A stretch of 64,000 bases of DNA from Streptomyces spiralis (GTDB taxonomy: Bacteria; Actinomycetota; Actinomycetes; Streptomycetales; Streptomycetaceae): contig NZ_BNBC01000034.1 in assembly GCF_014654675.1 (NCBI RefSeq), positions 1 through 64,000 of the forward strand, given 5' to 3'. This document shows, one piece after another, positions 16,738 to 24,984 of this stretch (within the stretch, counting starts at the first letter, position 1; every line of letters starts with the position of its first letter). The translations under genes were made by a program, and so were the position numbers. The notes under the pieces were generated by a model. The model was not told where the DNA came from. It made no database searches and saw only the letters and a list, made by a program, of their open reading frames with translations.

Positions 16738-16791
16738 CAGAGCCGGCTGTGACGGCGGGGTCGGCGACGACAGGGGTGATGGCGGCTGTGC

Positions 16792-17580
16792 TCAGGCGAA
16801 CTCGGGGGCCGGGGTGTGCGGGTCACCGAGGGCGTCGCGCCGCTCGGGCATCGCGAGGGTGACCATGCGGCGCCAACCCGCGAGGCGTTCGTAGGCGTAG
16901 ACCACGTGGATGCCGGCCGCCAGGAGGGCGGAGCGCCTCCGTGACCAGCCGAGGATGCGGCCCATGCGGGCCATGACGGCCAGGCTCACGTCGCGGTGGA
17001 CGCGGATCTCGGCGAGCGCGCAGGCGCGCAGGATCCGCTGGATGGTGCGGCCGTGTCCGGCGGCGGCGAGGCGGAGCAGTTCCTCGTGGCAGTAGGCGAG
17101 GTGATTGTCCTCGTCGCTCGCGATCATCTTCACGGCGCGGCCCAGGTCGGGGTGGTCGCCGAAGTGCCGGCGCAGCAGGCCCATCTGTTCGGAGGCGCGC
17201 TGTTCGGTGACCCGGCTGTGCGCGAGGTAGACGATGATGTCGGTGTCGGTGAGCGGTTCGTCGGACCTGAGCCGGTCGTGGGCCAGGCCGATGCCCTGCC
17301 GTTCCAGGAGCATGGTGTAGTCGGTCTCCGGGGGCACCGCGACGAGGTCCAGCCCGCGTCTCCTCAGCAGGGCGCGGAAGATCCGGCCGTGTTTGTCCTC
17401 GTCCGCCCCGTGCCGTGCGATCTTGGGGGCGAGTTCGCGGGCGGTCGCCGGTACGAGGGCGGCGATCCGTCCGTTCTCCCAGCCGCCCTGCGCCTCTCCG
17501 CCGGAGGCGATCGAGCAGAACAGACGGAACGACTCGTCGTGGTCGAGGACCTCCTGGAACAGACCCCTGGGTGAGAGCAT
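16792..17580 (-). CDS. ferritin-like diiron domain protein
   Basis: The 262-residue protein is helical with repeated ExxH-type metal ligands: RHGADEDKHGRIF, VTEQRASEQM and ASDEDNHLAYCHEEL. These fit a four-helix ferritin-like/rubrerythrin-type diiron site. The ATG at 17580 (MLSPRGLFQEVLDHDES) has GGGAGG 9 nt upstream and is preferred to the longer frame starting at 17631. The C-terminus has a basic, amphipathic stretch (RMGRILGWSRRRSALLAAG). Conserved in Streptomyces at this locus; the reaction is unknown. Confidence 0.75.
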   Translation of the reverse strand: MLSPRGLFQEVLDHDESFRLFCSIASGGEAQGGWENGRIAALVPATARELAPKIARHGADEDKHGRIFRALLRRRGLDLVAVPPETDYTMLLERQGIGLAHDRLRSDEPLTDTDIIVYLAHSRVTEQRASEQMGLLRRHFGDHPDLGRAVKMIASDEDNHLAYCHEELLRLAAAGHGRTIQRILRACALAEIRVHRDVSLAVMARMGRILGWSRRRSALLAAGIHVVYAYERLAGWRRMVTLAMPERRDALGDPHTPAPEFA

Positions 17581-17880
17581 CGTGGGCCACCTCCCTGCCG
17601 GACCGCCGGACCGCCGCGAAGGCCGAGTCAAGGCGAGTCAAGTGGGGGTGCGGGGGTGCCGCAACAGGTGCGGGAGCGGGCTGCGCCGAACGGAGCAGCG
17701 GCACGCCGGAGCGGTCGGCTGCGACGGGAGCGTAACCGCACGGTCCCGGGCGCGTTGTTCTCGGTGACGGCCGTGGCGGGGAAGACCCCCCGAGCCCCCA
17801 CCACGGCCGCAGAAAGCCCGCGGAGACCCGCGGAGACCCGCCGACGGGCTCCGACCGCTCCTCGGTGCCGCTGGGTGCCG

Positions 17881-18936
17881 CTATGCCAGCCCGGCGCGCT
17901 CCAGGGCCTCGGTGCCGGCGCGGAGCGCGGCGATCCGCTCGTCCAGGGTGAAGCCCGCGGGGGCCAGGGTGAGCGTGGTGACTCCGGCCGCCGCGTAGGC
18001 CTGCATCCGGTCCGCGATCCGGTCGACGGAGCCCAGCAGCGTGGTCTGGTCGATGAGCTGCTGCGGGACGGCGGCCGCGGCGCCCTCCTTGTCGCCGGAC
18101 AGGTACTTGTCCTGGATCTCGGCGGCCTCCTTCTCGTAGCCCATGCGCTGCGCGAGCTGGTTGTAGAAGTTCTGCTTGCGGCTGCCCATGCCGCCGACGT
18201 AGAGCGCGGTGTAGGGGCGGAAGGTGTCGGCGAGGCGCGCCACGTCCTTGTCGTCGCCGAGGGCGAGCGGCAGGGTCGGGCAGACGTCGAAGCCGTCCAT
18301 GGTCTGCCCGGCCTTCTCGCGGCCGGCGCGCAGGTGCTTGAGGGCCGTCTCCTCGAGGTGGTCGGAGGAGGGGAAGATGAGCAGTGCGCCATCGGCGATC
18401 TCACCGGTCTGCTGAAGGTTCTTGGGGCCGATCGCGGCGATGTAGAGCGGGATGTGCTCGCGCTGCGGGTGCACGGTGAGCTTGATCGGCTTGCCGGGGC
18501 CGCCGGGCAGCGGCAGCGTCCAGTGCTCGCCTTCGTAGGTCAGCCGCTCGCGGCTCATGGCCCTGCGGACGATCTCCACGTACTCACGGGTGCGGGCCAG
18601 CGGCTTGTCGAACCTGACGCCGTACCAGCCCTCGGAGACCTGCGGGCCCGAGACGCCGAGGCCGAGGCGGAACCGGCCGCCGGAGAGGGAGTCGAGCGTG
18701 GCGGCGGTCATCGCGGTCATCGCCGGCTGCCGGGCGGGGATCTGGAAGATGGCCGAGCCGACGTCGATGCGCTCGGTCTGCGCCGCGACCCAGGCGAGCA
18801 CGGTGGCCGCGTCCGAACCGTAGGCCTCGGCCGCCCAGCACACGGCGTAGCCGAGCCGGTCCGCCTCCCGGGCGACGGCCAGATTGTCCGCGTCCATCCC
18901 GGCACCCCAGTAGCCGAGGTTGATCCCGAGCCGCAT
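17881..18936 (-). CDS. LLM-class (F420-dependent) flavin-type oxidoreductase
   Basis: The 351-residue TIM-barrel protein starts MRLGINLGYWGAGMDADN at 18936 with AAGGGGAT upstream; the open frame begins six codons earlier. Segments AEAYGSDAATVLAWVAAQTERIDVGSAI, LSGGRFRLGLGVSGPQVSEGWYG and PLYIAAIGPKNLQQTGEIADGALL are typical of luciferase-like monooxygenases of the F420-dependent methylene-tetrahydromethanopterin reductase-like group, which are numerous in Streptomyces. Substrate unknown. It is divergent from the aldo/keto reductase across a 179-bp gap that holds a palindrome. Confidence 0.9.
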   Translation of the reverse strand: MRLGINLGYWGAGMDADNLAVAREADRLGYAVCWAAEAYGSDAATVLAWVAAQTERIDVGSAIFQIPARQPAMTAMTAATLDSLSGGRFRLGLGVSGPQVSEGWYGVRFDKPLARTREYVEIVRRAMSRERLTYEGEHWTLPLPGGPGKPIKLTVHPQREHIPLYIAAIGPKNLQQTGEIADGALLIFPSSDHLEETALKHLRAGREKAGQTMDGFDVCPTLPLALGDDKDVARLADTFRPYTALYVGGMGSRKQNFYNQLAQRMGYEKEAAEIQDKYLSGDKEGAAAAVPQQLIDQTTLLGSVDRIADRMQAYAAAGVTTLTLAPAGFTLDERIAALRAGTEALERAGLA

Positions 18937-19061
18937 ACCGATCCCCTTACCCATGAGTAACGTGCCCTGTGCGCCAGACCCTAGCGCGTGGCCGTGGCGT
19001 ACGGCAGGCCACGACGCGGGTGTGACCGGTGCCTCCCCGACGCGGCGGCACGGGGGAAAGT

Positions 19062-19083
19062 TGGGTTATCCACAGGTAACCCA
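19062..19083. promoter_or_regulatory. palindrome with an embedded DnaA-box sequence
   Basis: TGGGTTA and TAACCCA form perfect arms around TCCACAGG. The left arm and centre together spell TTATCCACA (19066-19074), the consensus DnaA box. It lies between two divergent genes, 33 bp before the aldo/keto reductase start. Confidence 0.45.
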
Positions 19084-19115
19084 TGTGCCGGCCGTGGCCA
19101 GTAATCTCGGCGTTC

Positions 19116-20099
19116 ATGGAGCAGAGGCATCTCGGCCGTACGGGCCTGCGCGTGTCCCGCATCGGCCTCGGCACCCTGACCTGGGGCCGGGACACCGACG
19201 AGCACGACGCCGCGGACATGCTGAAGGCGTTCTGGGAGGCGGGCGGCACCCTCGTCGACACGGCCGACGTGTACGGCGACGGAGAGGCCGAGTACCTGCT
19301 CGGGCGGCTCATGGAAGGACTCGTGCCCCGCCACGACCTGGTGATCTCGACGAAGGCGGGCAGTGTCCCGGACCCGGACCGCCGCTTCGACGGCTCCCGC
19401 GGCCATCTGCTGGCGGCGCTGGACGCCTCGCTCGTCCGGCTCGGCACGGACCACATCGACGTGTGGCACGTGCACGCCTACGACCCGTGCACCCCGCTGG
19501 AGGAGACCCTCCAGGCCCTGGACCTGGCCGTGAGCAGCGGCCGGGTGCGCTACGCCGGGGTCTCCAACTTCTGCGGCTGGCAGCTGGCCAAGGCGGCGAC
19601 CTGGCAGCTTGCCGCGCCGGGCACCCGCACCCGGCTGGCCAGCACCCAGATGGAGTACTCGCTGCTCCAGCGCGGCGTCGAGCGCGAGGTGCTGCCGGCC
19701 GCGCTCGACCTGGGCATCGGCCTGCTCCCCTCCTCCCCGCTGGGCCGCGGCGTGCTCACCGGCAAGTACCGCAACGGGACCCCGACGGACTCCAGGGGCG
19801 CCTCCGAGCACCTCGCGCCGTTCGTCGAGCCGTACCTCGACGACACCGCGAGCCGCATCGTGGACGCCGTGACCACGGCGGCGGACGGGCTGGCGGTGAC
19901 CCCGCTCCAGGTCGCCCTCGCCTGGGTCCGGGACCGGCCCGGGGTGGCCGCCCCGATCCTCGGCGTGCGCACCGCGCAGCAGCTCACGGCGGCATTGTCA
20001 GTGGAGGCGCTTAGTCTTCCTGACGAGATCTGCCGGGCGCTCGACGATGTGTCGGCGCCCGTGCACCGCTATCCCGATCACGACTGGAGCACGCTGTGA
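19116..20099 (+). CDS. aldo/keto reductase
   Basis: The 327-residue NADPH-dependent reductase has the AKR pattern: GLGTLTWGRDT, the catalytic Asp/Tyr pair in LVDTADVYGDGEAE, the lysine in ISTKAG, HVHAYDPCTPLEET (His), YAGVSNFCGWQL, and the C-terminal cofactor loop PILGVRTAQQL. The start at 19116 (MEQRHLGRTGLRVS) is supported by a TAATCT box 8 nt upstream, a leaderless arrangement; the open frame to 19083 would cross the palindrome. Its stop overlaps the start of the next gene (GTGA), so the two are translationally coupled. Natural substrate unknown. Confidence 0.9.
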   Translation: MEQRHLGRTGLRVSRIGLGTLTWGRDTDEHDAADMLKAFWEAGGTLVDTADVYGDGEAEYLLGRLMEGLVPRHDLVISTKAGSVPDPDRRFDGSRGHLLAALDASLVRLGTDHIDVWHVHAYDPCTPLEETLQALDLAVSSGRVRYAGVSNFCGWQLAKAATWQLAAPGTRTRLASTQMEYSLLQRGVEREVLPAALDLGIGLLPSSPLGRGVLTGKYRNGTPTDSRGASEHLAPFVEPYLDDTASRIVDAVTTAADGLAVTPLQVALAWVRDRPGVAAPILGVRTAQQLTAALSVEALSLPDEICRALDDVSAPVHRYPDHDWSTL

Positions 20100-22348
20100 G
20101 CACGGAGCCGGAGACCACGGAGGGCACCGAGCCGGGGACCCCGGACACCGCGCCGCAGGCCGCCGCCCCGAGCGACGACCCGGCGACGGAGAACACCGAC
20201 CCGGCGTCCGAGAGCACCGACCCGGCGGCGGAAAGCGCCGACCCGCCGGCCGAGGTCCCGGACGCCGGTGCCGACACCGGCGCCGCGGACGGCGGTGACG
20301 GCGACGCGGCCGAGAAGTCCGAGGCCGAGGCCGAACTCGCCGCCCAGCGGATGGAGCGGGAGCGGATCGAGCGCCGGAAGGCGGAGAAGAAGGGGCCGAT
20401 CGAGAGCGGGGGCAAGCTCAGCGGCACGGCGGCCGATCTGCTCGCTGCTGTGCGGGCCGTGGAGAGCGGCGCCAAACCCGCCGCCACCGCCTTCGCCACA
20501 CCCGAGGCGGAGCCGGTACGGCGACCGGGGCCGGTGTCGGCCGAGGCGGCCACCGCGCCCACGGCCCCCGCGTCGCAGACCGTCCAGGCCGTGCGCGAGG
20601 TGCTGAGCGAGGGGGGCGCCCCGGAGACGCTCGCCCTCCCGGCGGCCGCGGCCCTCGGCGAGGGCGCGGAGGAGCGGCTGCGGGCCGACCCCTGGCAGTT
20701 GCTGCGCGTCACCGGCGTACGGCCGGAGCAGGCCGACGGCTTCGCCCGGGCCCTGCTCGGCGCGGACTGCGGTCCCGACGACGAGCGACGGGGCCGGGCG
20801 TTCACCGTCTGGCTGCTGGAGCAGGCGGCGCTGGCCGGTCATACGTCCCTGGAGGCGCAGGCCCTCACCGCCGCCCTGGCCCAGCGCGGGGTGCCCGACC
20901 CGGACGCGGCCCTGCAGGGCGCGCTCGCCGAGGGCGACGCCCTGGTGTTCCAGGACGCCCTGGACGAGCCGGGCGCGCCTGCCGCCCAGGACGGCGACGA
21001 GGACGACTCGGAGCGCCCGGTGCGGGTCCTCGTCGGCCTGGAGCGGTACGCGCTCGCCGAGGAGAGCCTCGCCGACGGGCTGGCCCGGCTGGTCAACTCG
21101 GTGCCGAAGGAGGACGGCCCGGCGCAGGACTGGGAGCGGGCCGCCGCCTCCGCCCAGGGCTCCGCCGCCGAGCTGATCCGCGCGGTCGCCGCGCACGGCC
21201 TGGTGCTGCACACCGGCGGCGAGGCGTCCCGCGTCGAGCCGGCCCGTCTGCTGGACGAGGCGCACCGTCTCGGGCTGCGCGCCTGGGCCGCCACCCACAG
21301 CCCGCTCGGCCGCGACGGCTTCGCGGAGCTGACCGCCCAGGAGCCCGGCCCCGCGCGAGCGGACGGCCCCGCCGTCGTCACCGTGGCCGGGCTGCTGTCC
21401 GGCGCCGAGGGGCCCGGCCGGGACGCGGACGGAGCGCTCGACCTGGACCTGCTCGTCGTGCTCGACGCCCCGCAGCTGGACGTGGAGACGGCGGCGCTGC
21501 TCGTGGAGTCGCTGCCGGACGGGGCGCGGCTGGTGCTGGCCGGGGACCCGGCGGTGCTGTGGTCCGTGGGCCCCGGACGGGTCTTCGCGGATCTGCTGGC
21601 GGCCCGGGTGTGCCCGCACGTCGCCTCCCGGGTGCCCGACCCCGGACCGCTGGGCGAGCTGGTCTCCGGGATCGGCGTCGGCGAGCTGAACCAGGTGGAG
21701 GCGCCGGGCAAGGAGGTCGTGATCGTCCCGGTGCGGGACGCCGGCGAGGCCGTGCACCGGACCGTGCAGCTCGTCGCCGATTCGGTGCCCCGGGCGATCG
21801 GCGTCCCGCCCGAGCAGACCGTGGTGATCACCCCCGGTCACGGCGGTGCGGCGGGCACGCGCGCGCTCAACGCCGCGCTCAAGGAGCGCCTCAACCCGGG
21901 CCCCGGCCGTTTCGGCGGGTTCGACCCGGGCGACCGGATCGTCTACTCCCCCGTCCCCGGCCGTGCGCTGCCCGGCCATGTGGTGGGAGCCGACGCCGAG
22001 GGCCTGCGTCTGTCGTGCTCCGGTGTCCCCGTGGTGGTGCCGAAGGAGCACGTGGACGGCTGGGTGCGGCACGGATGGGCGCTGACCGCGCACCAGGCCG
22101 TGGGCGGCCGGTGGCCCGCCGTGGTCGTGGTGCTGCCCGGCGACGCGGCGCAGGCGCTCAGCCGCCCGTGGGTCTACACGGCGTTCGGGCGGGCGAGCCG
22201 TCATCTGTCCGTGGTGCACGGCGTGGAGCAGGCGCTTCCGCGCGCGGTGGCCGAGGTGCCGGCCAGACCCCGCACGACCAGGCTGCCCGCCCTTCTGGGC
22301 ACGCAGACGCACGCGGAAGCACAGGCACCGGCACCCGCAGGGGACTGA
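20096..22348 (+). CDS. helix-hairpin-helix, RecD2-like protein with degenerate ATPase motifs
   Basis: The 750-residue protein begins with about 110 acidic, low-complexity residues. Residues about 190-290 (LRADPWQLLRVTGVRPEQADGF, LAGHTSLEAQALTAALAQ) match the helix-hairpin-helix and following domain of RecD2/TraA helicases. The helicase core follows but is degenerate. The Walker A site reads HTGGEASRVE (about 372-381) in place of TGGPGTGKTT. Walker B reads VVLDAPQ instead of DEASM. Motif III LVLAGDPAVLWSVGPG, motif V ALTAHQAVGG and motif VI VYTAFGRASRHLSVV are recognisable. ATP hydrolysis is therefore unlikely; a structural DNA-binding or regulatory role is more plausible. It is coupled to the aldo/keto reductase by a 4-nt overlap. 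Confidence 0.75.
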   Translation: MSTEPETTEGTEPGTPDTAPQAAAPSDDPATENTDPASESTDPAAESADPPAEVPDAGADTGAADGGDGDAAEKSEAEAELAAQRMERERIERRKAEKKGPIESGGKLSGTAADLLAAVRAVESGAKPAATAFATPEAEPVRRPGPVSAEAATAPTAPASQTVQAVREVLSEGGAPETLALPAAAALGEGAEERLRADPWQLLRVTGVRPEQADGFARALLGADCGPDDERRGRAFTVWLLEQAALAGHTSLEAQALTAALAQRGVPDPDAALQGALAEGDALVFQDALDEPGAPAAQDGDEDDSERPVRVLVGLERYALAEESLADGLARLVNSVPKEDGPAQDWERAAASAQGSAAELIRAVAAHGLVLHTGGEASRVEPARLLDEAHRLGLRAWAATHSPLGRDGFAELTAQEPGPARADGPAVVTVAGLLSGAEGPGRDADGALDLDLLVVLDAPQLDVETAALLVESLPDGARLVLAGDPAVLWSVGPGRVFADLLAARVCPHVASRVPDPGPLGELVSGIGVGELNQVEAPGKEVVIVPVRDAGEAVHRTVQLVADSVPRAIGVPPEQTVVITPGHGGAAGTRALNAALKERLNPGPGRFGGFDPGDRIVYSPVPGRALPGHVVGADAEGLRLSCSGVPVVVPKEHVDGWVRHGWALTAHQAVGGRWPAVVVVLPGDAAQALSRPWVYTAFGRASRHLSVVHGVEQALPRAVAEVPARPRTTRLPALLGTQTHAEAQAPAPAGD

Positions 22349-22370
22349 GACGAGGCAGCGCCCGGGCGGT

Positions 22371-22396
22371 GGTCACGGAATCCGCCTTCCGTGACC
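22371..22396. terminator. convergent terminator after the RecD2-like gene
   Basis: GGTCACGGAA and TTCCGTGACC form a perfect 10-bp stem with a 6-nt loop between two convergent genes. Confidence 0.8.
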
Positions 22397-22419
22397 GCCC
22401 CCGGCCGACGGCGGTCTCC

Positions 22420-23169
22420 TCAGCGCTCTCGCGCCTCCAGCGGCTCCGGTTCCCCGTCGTCCAGGTCGTCGTCCTCGTCGAGATCGGTGTCGAGGTCGTC
22501 GTAGTCCTCGATCTCGTCGTCCTCGACGTCGTCGCCCTCGTCCGGGTCGTCCTCGTCCAGTTCGTCGTCGAAGACCGCGCTGACGTCGAAGCGGCAGACC
22601 ACCCGCTGCGGATCGACGTGCTCGAAGGGCGCCTCGAGCCATTCGCCCGGGTCCGCCGGCTCGTCCGAGGCCGTGACCCACAGGGTCGAGTCGCCCTCCT
22701 CCAGGCCGAACTCCTTGTGCCGGGAGGCGATCTCGTCCGGTTCGAACTCGCCGAACAGGGTGCCGAGCGCCCCGTGCACCGTGCCGGGGGCGCCGTCGCC
22801 GATGCCCGTGCCGGTCTCGACGTCCGCGGCCTCCACGCGCTGGGCCTGGGACAGCAGCCGCTGAGGCTCCACCACGGCGTAGTCGCGACGGATCAGCACG
22901 CTGATCGCGTTCGGCTCCTCCGGGCCCGTGTACGGCGGCAGCGTGTCGTCACCGGGGATCTCGAAAGGTGTGACCTCGTCGTAGCGGTCGTAGAGCAGCT
23001 CGTCGTACGTCTCCGCGGCCGCGGCCAGCTGGTTGAACGCCTCGTAGACGGCCGGGTCGTCCTCTCCCGACCTGCGCTCGACCGCGGCGAGATGGCGGTC
23101 GAGCGCGGCCTTGACCGCCTCGGCGGCGGCGCGTACCTCGGCAGCGGTGGGCTGCGCAGCATCAGACAT
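22420..23169 (-). CDS. conserved acidic hypothetical protein
   Basis: The 249-residue protein (start at 23169, MSDAAQPTAAEVRAAAEAVK) has a helical N-terminal half, a central region with LPPYTGPEEPNAISVLIRRDYAV and FGEFEPDEIASRHKEFGLEEGDSTLWVTA, and a highly acidic tail of about 55 residues dominated by Asp and Glu. A TAGCGT box 7 nt before the ATG suggests leaderless transcription; the longer open frame to 23208 is unlikely. The central region resembles nothing I can name. It is divergent, by 47 bp, from the DUF5703 gene. Function unknown. Confidence 0.75.
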   Translation of the reverse strand: MSDAAQPTAAEVRAAAEAVKAALDRHLAAVERRSGEDDPAVYEAFNQLAAAAETYDELLYDRYDEVTPFEIPGDDTLPPYTGPEEPNAISVLIRRDYAVVEPQRLLSQAQRVEAADVETGTGIGDGAPGTVHGALGTLFGEFEPDEIASRHKEFGLEEGDSTLWVTASDEPADPGEWLEAPFEHVDPQRVVCRFDVSAVFDDELDEDDPDEGDDVEDDEIEDYDDLDTDLDEDDDLDDGEPEPLEARER

Positions 23170-23216
23170 AGTGCAGACGCTATCCGTACCGGGCCCCAGC
23201 CCGCACAATAGATGCG

Positions 23217-23405
23217 ATGCCGGAATACGAATTTGTCGACGTGTACGTACCTCGCGGGGTTTCCCGCAAGGAGACGACGCGTCTGCTGACGGACCACGCC
23301 GAGTACGGACACTGGGAGTTGTACCGCCTGAGCGTGCTGCGCGACGGCAGCCGCAGGGTGCGGTTGCGCAGGAGGATCATCCGCCAGGTGCGCGCCACGT
23401 GGTGA
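23217..23405 (+). CDS. small conserved DUF5703-type protein
   Basis: The 62-residue basic protein MPEYEFVDVYVPRGVSRKET... is conserved in actinomycetes as I recall (DUF5703). It has an aromatic/acidic N-terminus, a DHAEYGHWELYRLSVLRDGSRRVRLRRRI core and a basic tail. No signal peptide or membrane helix. It is the only gene before a strong hairpin terminator, and its start is 47 bp from the divergent acidic-protein gene. Function unknown. Confidence 0.75.
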   Translation: MPEYEFVDVYVPRGVSRKETTRLLTDHAEYGHWELYRLSVLRDGSRRVRLRRRIIRQVRATW

Positions 23406-23425
23406 GCTGAGACGGACCGGACCAC

Positions 23426-23453
23426 AGCGGGCCCCGCACATGCGGGGCCCGCT
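23426..23453. terminator. terminator after the DUF5703 gene
   Basis: AGCGGGCCCCGC and GCGGGGCCCGCT form a perfect 12-bp stem with an ACAT loop, 20 bp after the stop; it could also serve chpC from the other side. Confidence 0.8.
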
Positions 23454-23530
23454 CTGTCGTGCACGCGCACGCGTGTGGCCGTCGGACGCGTTCGGACACC
23501 CTTCTCACCGGACCGGGCGCCCTCCCGGGA

Positions 23531-24397
23531 TCAGGCCGAGGCCCGCGCCTTGCGGTACAGCAGGGCGCCGGCCAGCAGCGCACCGGCGCCTGCCGGCAGG
23601 GCGAGGCCCATCGGCAGGTCGCTGCCGGTGTGGGCGAGCTGGGCCCCGCCGCCCGGCGCGGTGACGGTCTGCGTGCCCGGCTGGTTGACGTGCGTCGAGC
23701 CGCCGGGCGTGTTCCCGCCCGTGGAGGGCGGTGTGCCCGGGTGACCCGGCGTGCCCGGAGTTCCGGGGTGACCCGGCGTACCCGGGTGACCCGGCGTACC
23801 CGGGTGACCGGGCGTCCCGGGATTCCCCGGATGACCCGGGTGACCAGGGTGGCCCGGGTGACCGGGGTGGCCCGGGTGACCGGGCGGGTTGCCGTGGCCG
23901 CCTCCCGGAGGCGTCTGGTGCCCGCCGGAACCGCCCGCGTCGGCGCACTCGTTGCCCAGGGCCGCGTTGCCCACGCCGATCACATTGACGCTGTTGCCGC
24001 ACGCGTTGACCGGTACGTCGACCGGCACCTGGACGTGGTTGCCGGAGCCTACGCCCGGTGAACCGCCGGTGTGTCCGCCGGCGTGCGCGCCGCCGCCCGA
24101 GCCGCTGTGACCGTGTCCGCCGTGGCCGTACCCCCCGGACGAGTCGCTGCCGCCGCCGTGGTTGACGCACGTGTTGCCCACCGCCGGGTTGAGCAGCCCG
24201 ACGACGTTCACGGTGTTGCCGCAGACGTTCACCGGCACGTGCACCGGCACCTGCACGGTGTTGCCGGACAGCACGCCCGGCGAGCCGGACGCGGCACCGG
24301 CCGCGCCCGCGTCGGCGTGTGCCGCGCCGCTCGCGGCGGCAATGACGCCGGTGGCCGCGGCCACGGTCAGCAGGCCCTTGCGGGTGACCTGTCGCAT
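23531..24397 (-). CDS. chpC: long chaplin ChpC, sortase-anchored
   Basis: Chaplins are secreted amyloid-forming proteins that lower surface tension so aerial hyphae can rise. The 288-residue precursor has a signal peptide (about 1-28, AHA-DAG). Two chaplin domains (about 38-80 and 111-155) each carry the paired cysteines (C59/C77 and C132/C151) and the NVCGN...GLLNPAVGN pattern. A linker rich in Gly/Pro/His follows. The C-terminus has a sorting signal LAHTG (about 254-258), a hydrophobic helix and a basic tail. A class E sortase would attach it to peptidoglycan. The linker contains 17 consecutive Gly-Xaa-Pro triplets, unusual for chaplins as I know them. It lies downstream of chpH with a terminator between. 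Confidence 0.95.
   Translation of the reverse strand: MRQVTRKGLLTVAAATGVIAAASGAAHADAGAAGAASGSPGVLSGNTVQVPVHVPVNVCGNTVNVVGLLNPAVGNTCVNHGGGSDSSGGYGHGGHGHSGSGGGAHAGGHTGGSPGVGSGNHVQVPVDVPVNACGNSVNVIGVGNAALGNECADAGGSGGHQTPPGGGHGNPPGHPGHPGHPGHPGHPGHPGNPGTPGHPGTPGHPGTPGHPGTPGTPGHPGTPPSTGGNTPGGSTHVNQPGTQTVTAPGGGAQLAHTGSDLPMGLALPAGAGALLAGALLYRKARASA
23726..23884 (-). repeat. collagen-like Gly-Xaa-Pro repeat tract in chpC
   Basis: Seventeen uninterrupted Gly-Xaa-Pro triplets (six GHP, one GNP, then alternating GTP and GHP) lie between the second chaplin domain and the LAHTG signal. The DNA shows the matching GGGTGACCCGG-type tandem repeats, so copy number is likely to vary between strains and to be error-prone in assembly. 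Confidence 0.85.
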
Positions 24398-24500
24398 TTT
24401 GCTGAATCCCTGCCTTCGACTTTTCCTTGCGAACCTTCCGGAACGCGCTTTCCCGTCCGGCGGGAATCCGCCGTCGTGACCGCGCGAGAAAACCGGTCGA

Positions 24501-24529
24501 CCCCGGAGCGCATGGCTCGCGCTCCGGGG
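24501..24529 (-). terminator. chpH terminator
   Basis: CCCCGGAGCGC and GCGCTCCGGGG form a perfect 11-bp stem with a 7-nt loop between the chpH stop and the chpC start, separating the two chaplin transcripts. Confidence 0.75.
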
Positions 24530-24592
24530 CCGACGGGTTCAGACCCCCCACGGAGTCGATGGAGTCAGACCCTCACGGGGCGGGCCACGACG

Positions 24593-24826
24593 TCACTTGT
24601 TGATGCAGGTGTTGCCGAAGGCGGGGTTCAGCAGCCCGATCACCGAGATCGTGTTGCCGCAGACGTTCACCGGCACGTGCACGGGCACCTGGATGACGTT
24701 GCCGGAGACGACGCCCGGGTTCTGCACAGCGGCACCCTGAGCTCCGGAGTCGGCGGCGGCCAGGCCCGCGCCCGCGAGGACCAGCCCACCGGTGGCAACC
24801 GCGGCAGCGACGACCTTCTTGATCAT
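24593..24826 (-). CDS. chpH: short chaplin ChpH
   Basis: The 77-residue precursor has a signal peptide ending near AAA-DSG (residue 25-26) and one mature chaplin domain with Cys56 and Cys74 (VNVCGNTISVIGLLNPAFGNTCINK). Short chaplins assemble into the hydrophobic amyloid layer of aerial hyphae and spores; ChpH and ChpE are the core members retained in all Streptomyces. The ATG has an excellent AGGAGGA site 5 nt upstream. Transcription in S. coelicolor depends on the BldN developmental sigma factor, but I did not find a convincing site by eye. It is followed by its own terminator and then chpC. Confidence 0.97.
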   Translation of the reverse strand: MIKKVVAAAVATGGLVLAGAGLAAADSGAQGAAVQNPGVVSGNVIQVPVHVPVNVCGNTISVIGLLNPAFGNTCINK

Positions 24827-24984
24827 TATTCCTCCTAGTTGGCAATAGCGATCTCATGTTGCTGATCGCATTACCTGTAACGAGGAGGGAGTAATGGAGC
24901 TACGAGCTTATGGTCGCATTCACCCTTACCGGTCGTCGCCGCACATGCGGCCGATTACCGAGGTCAACCGCGTGATGACCGGGG

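Noticed and set aside
19066..19074. Part of a replication origin (DnaA box)
   Set aside because: Only one box, no dnaA/dnaN neighbours and no AT-rich cluster.
23740..23880. CRISPR-like repeat array in the chpC region
   Set aside because: The repeats are codon-phase Gly-Xaa-Pro triplets inside a coding gene, without spacers.
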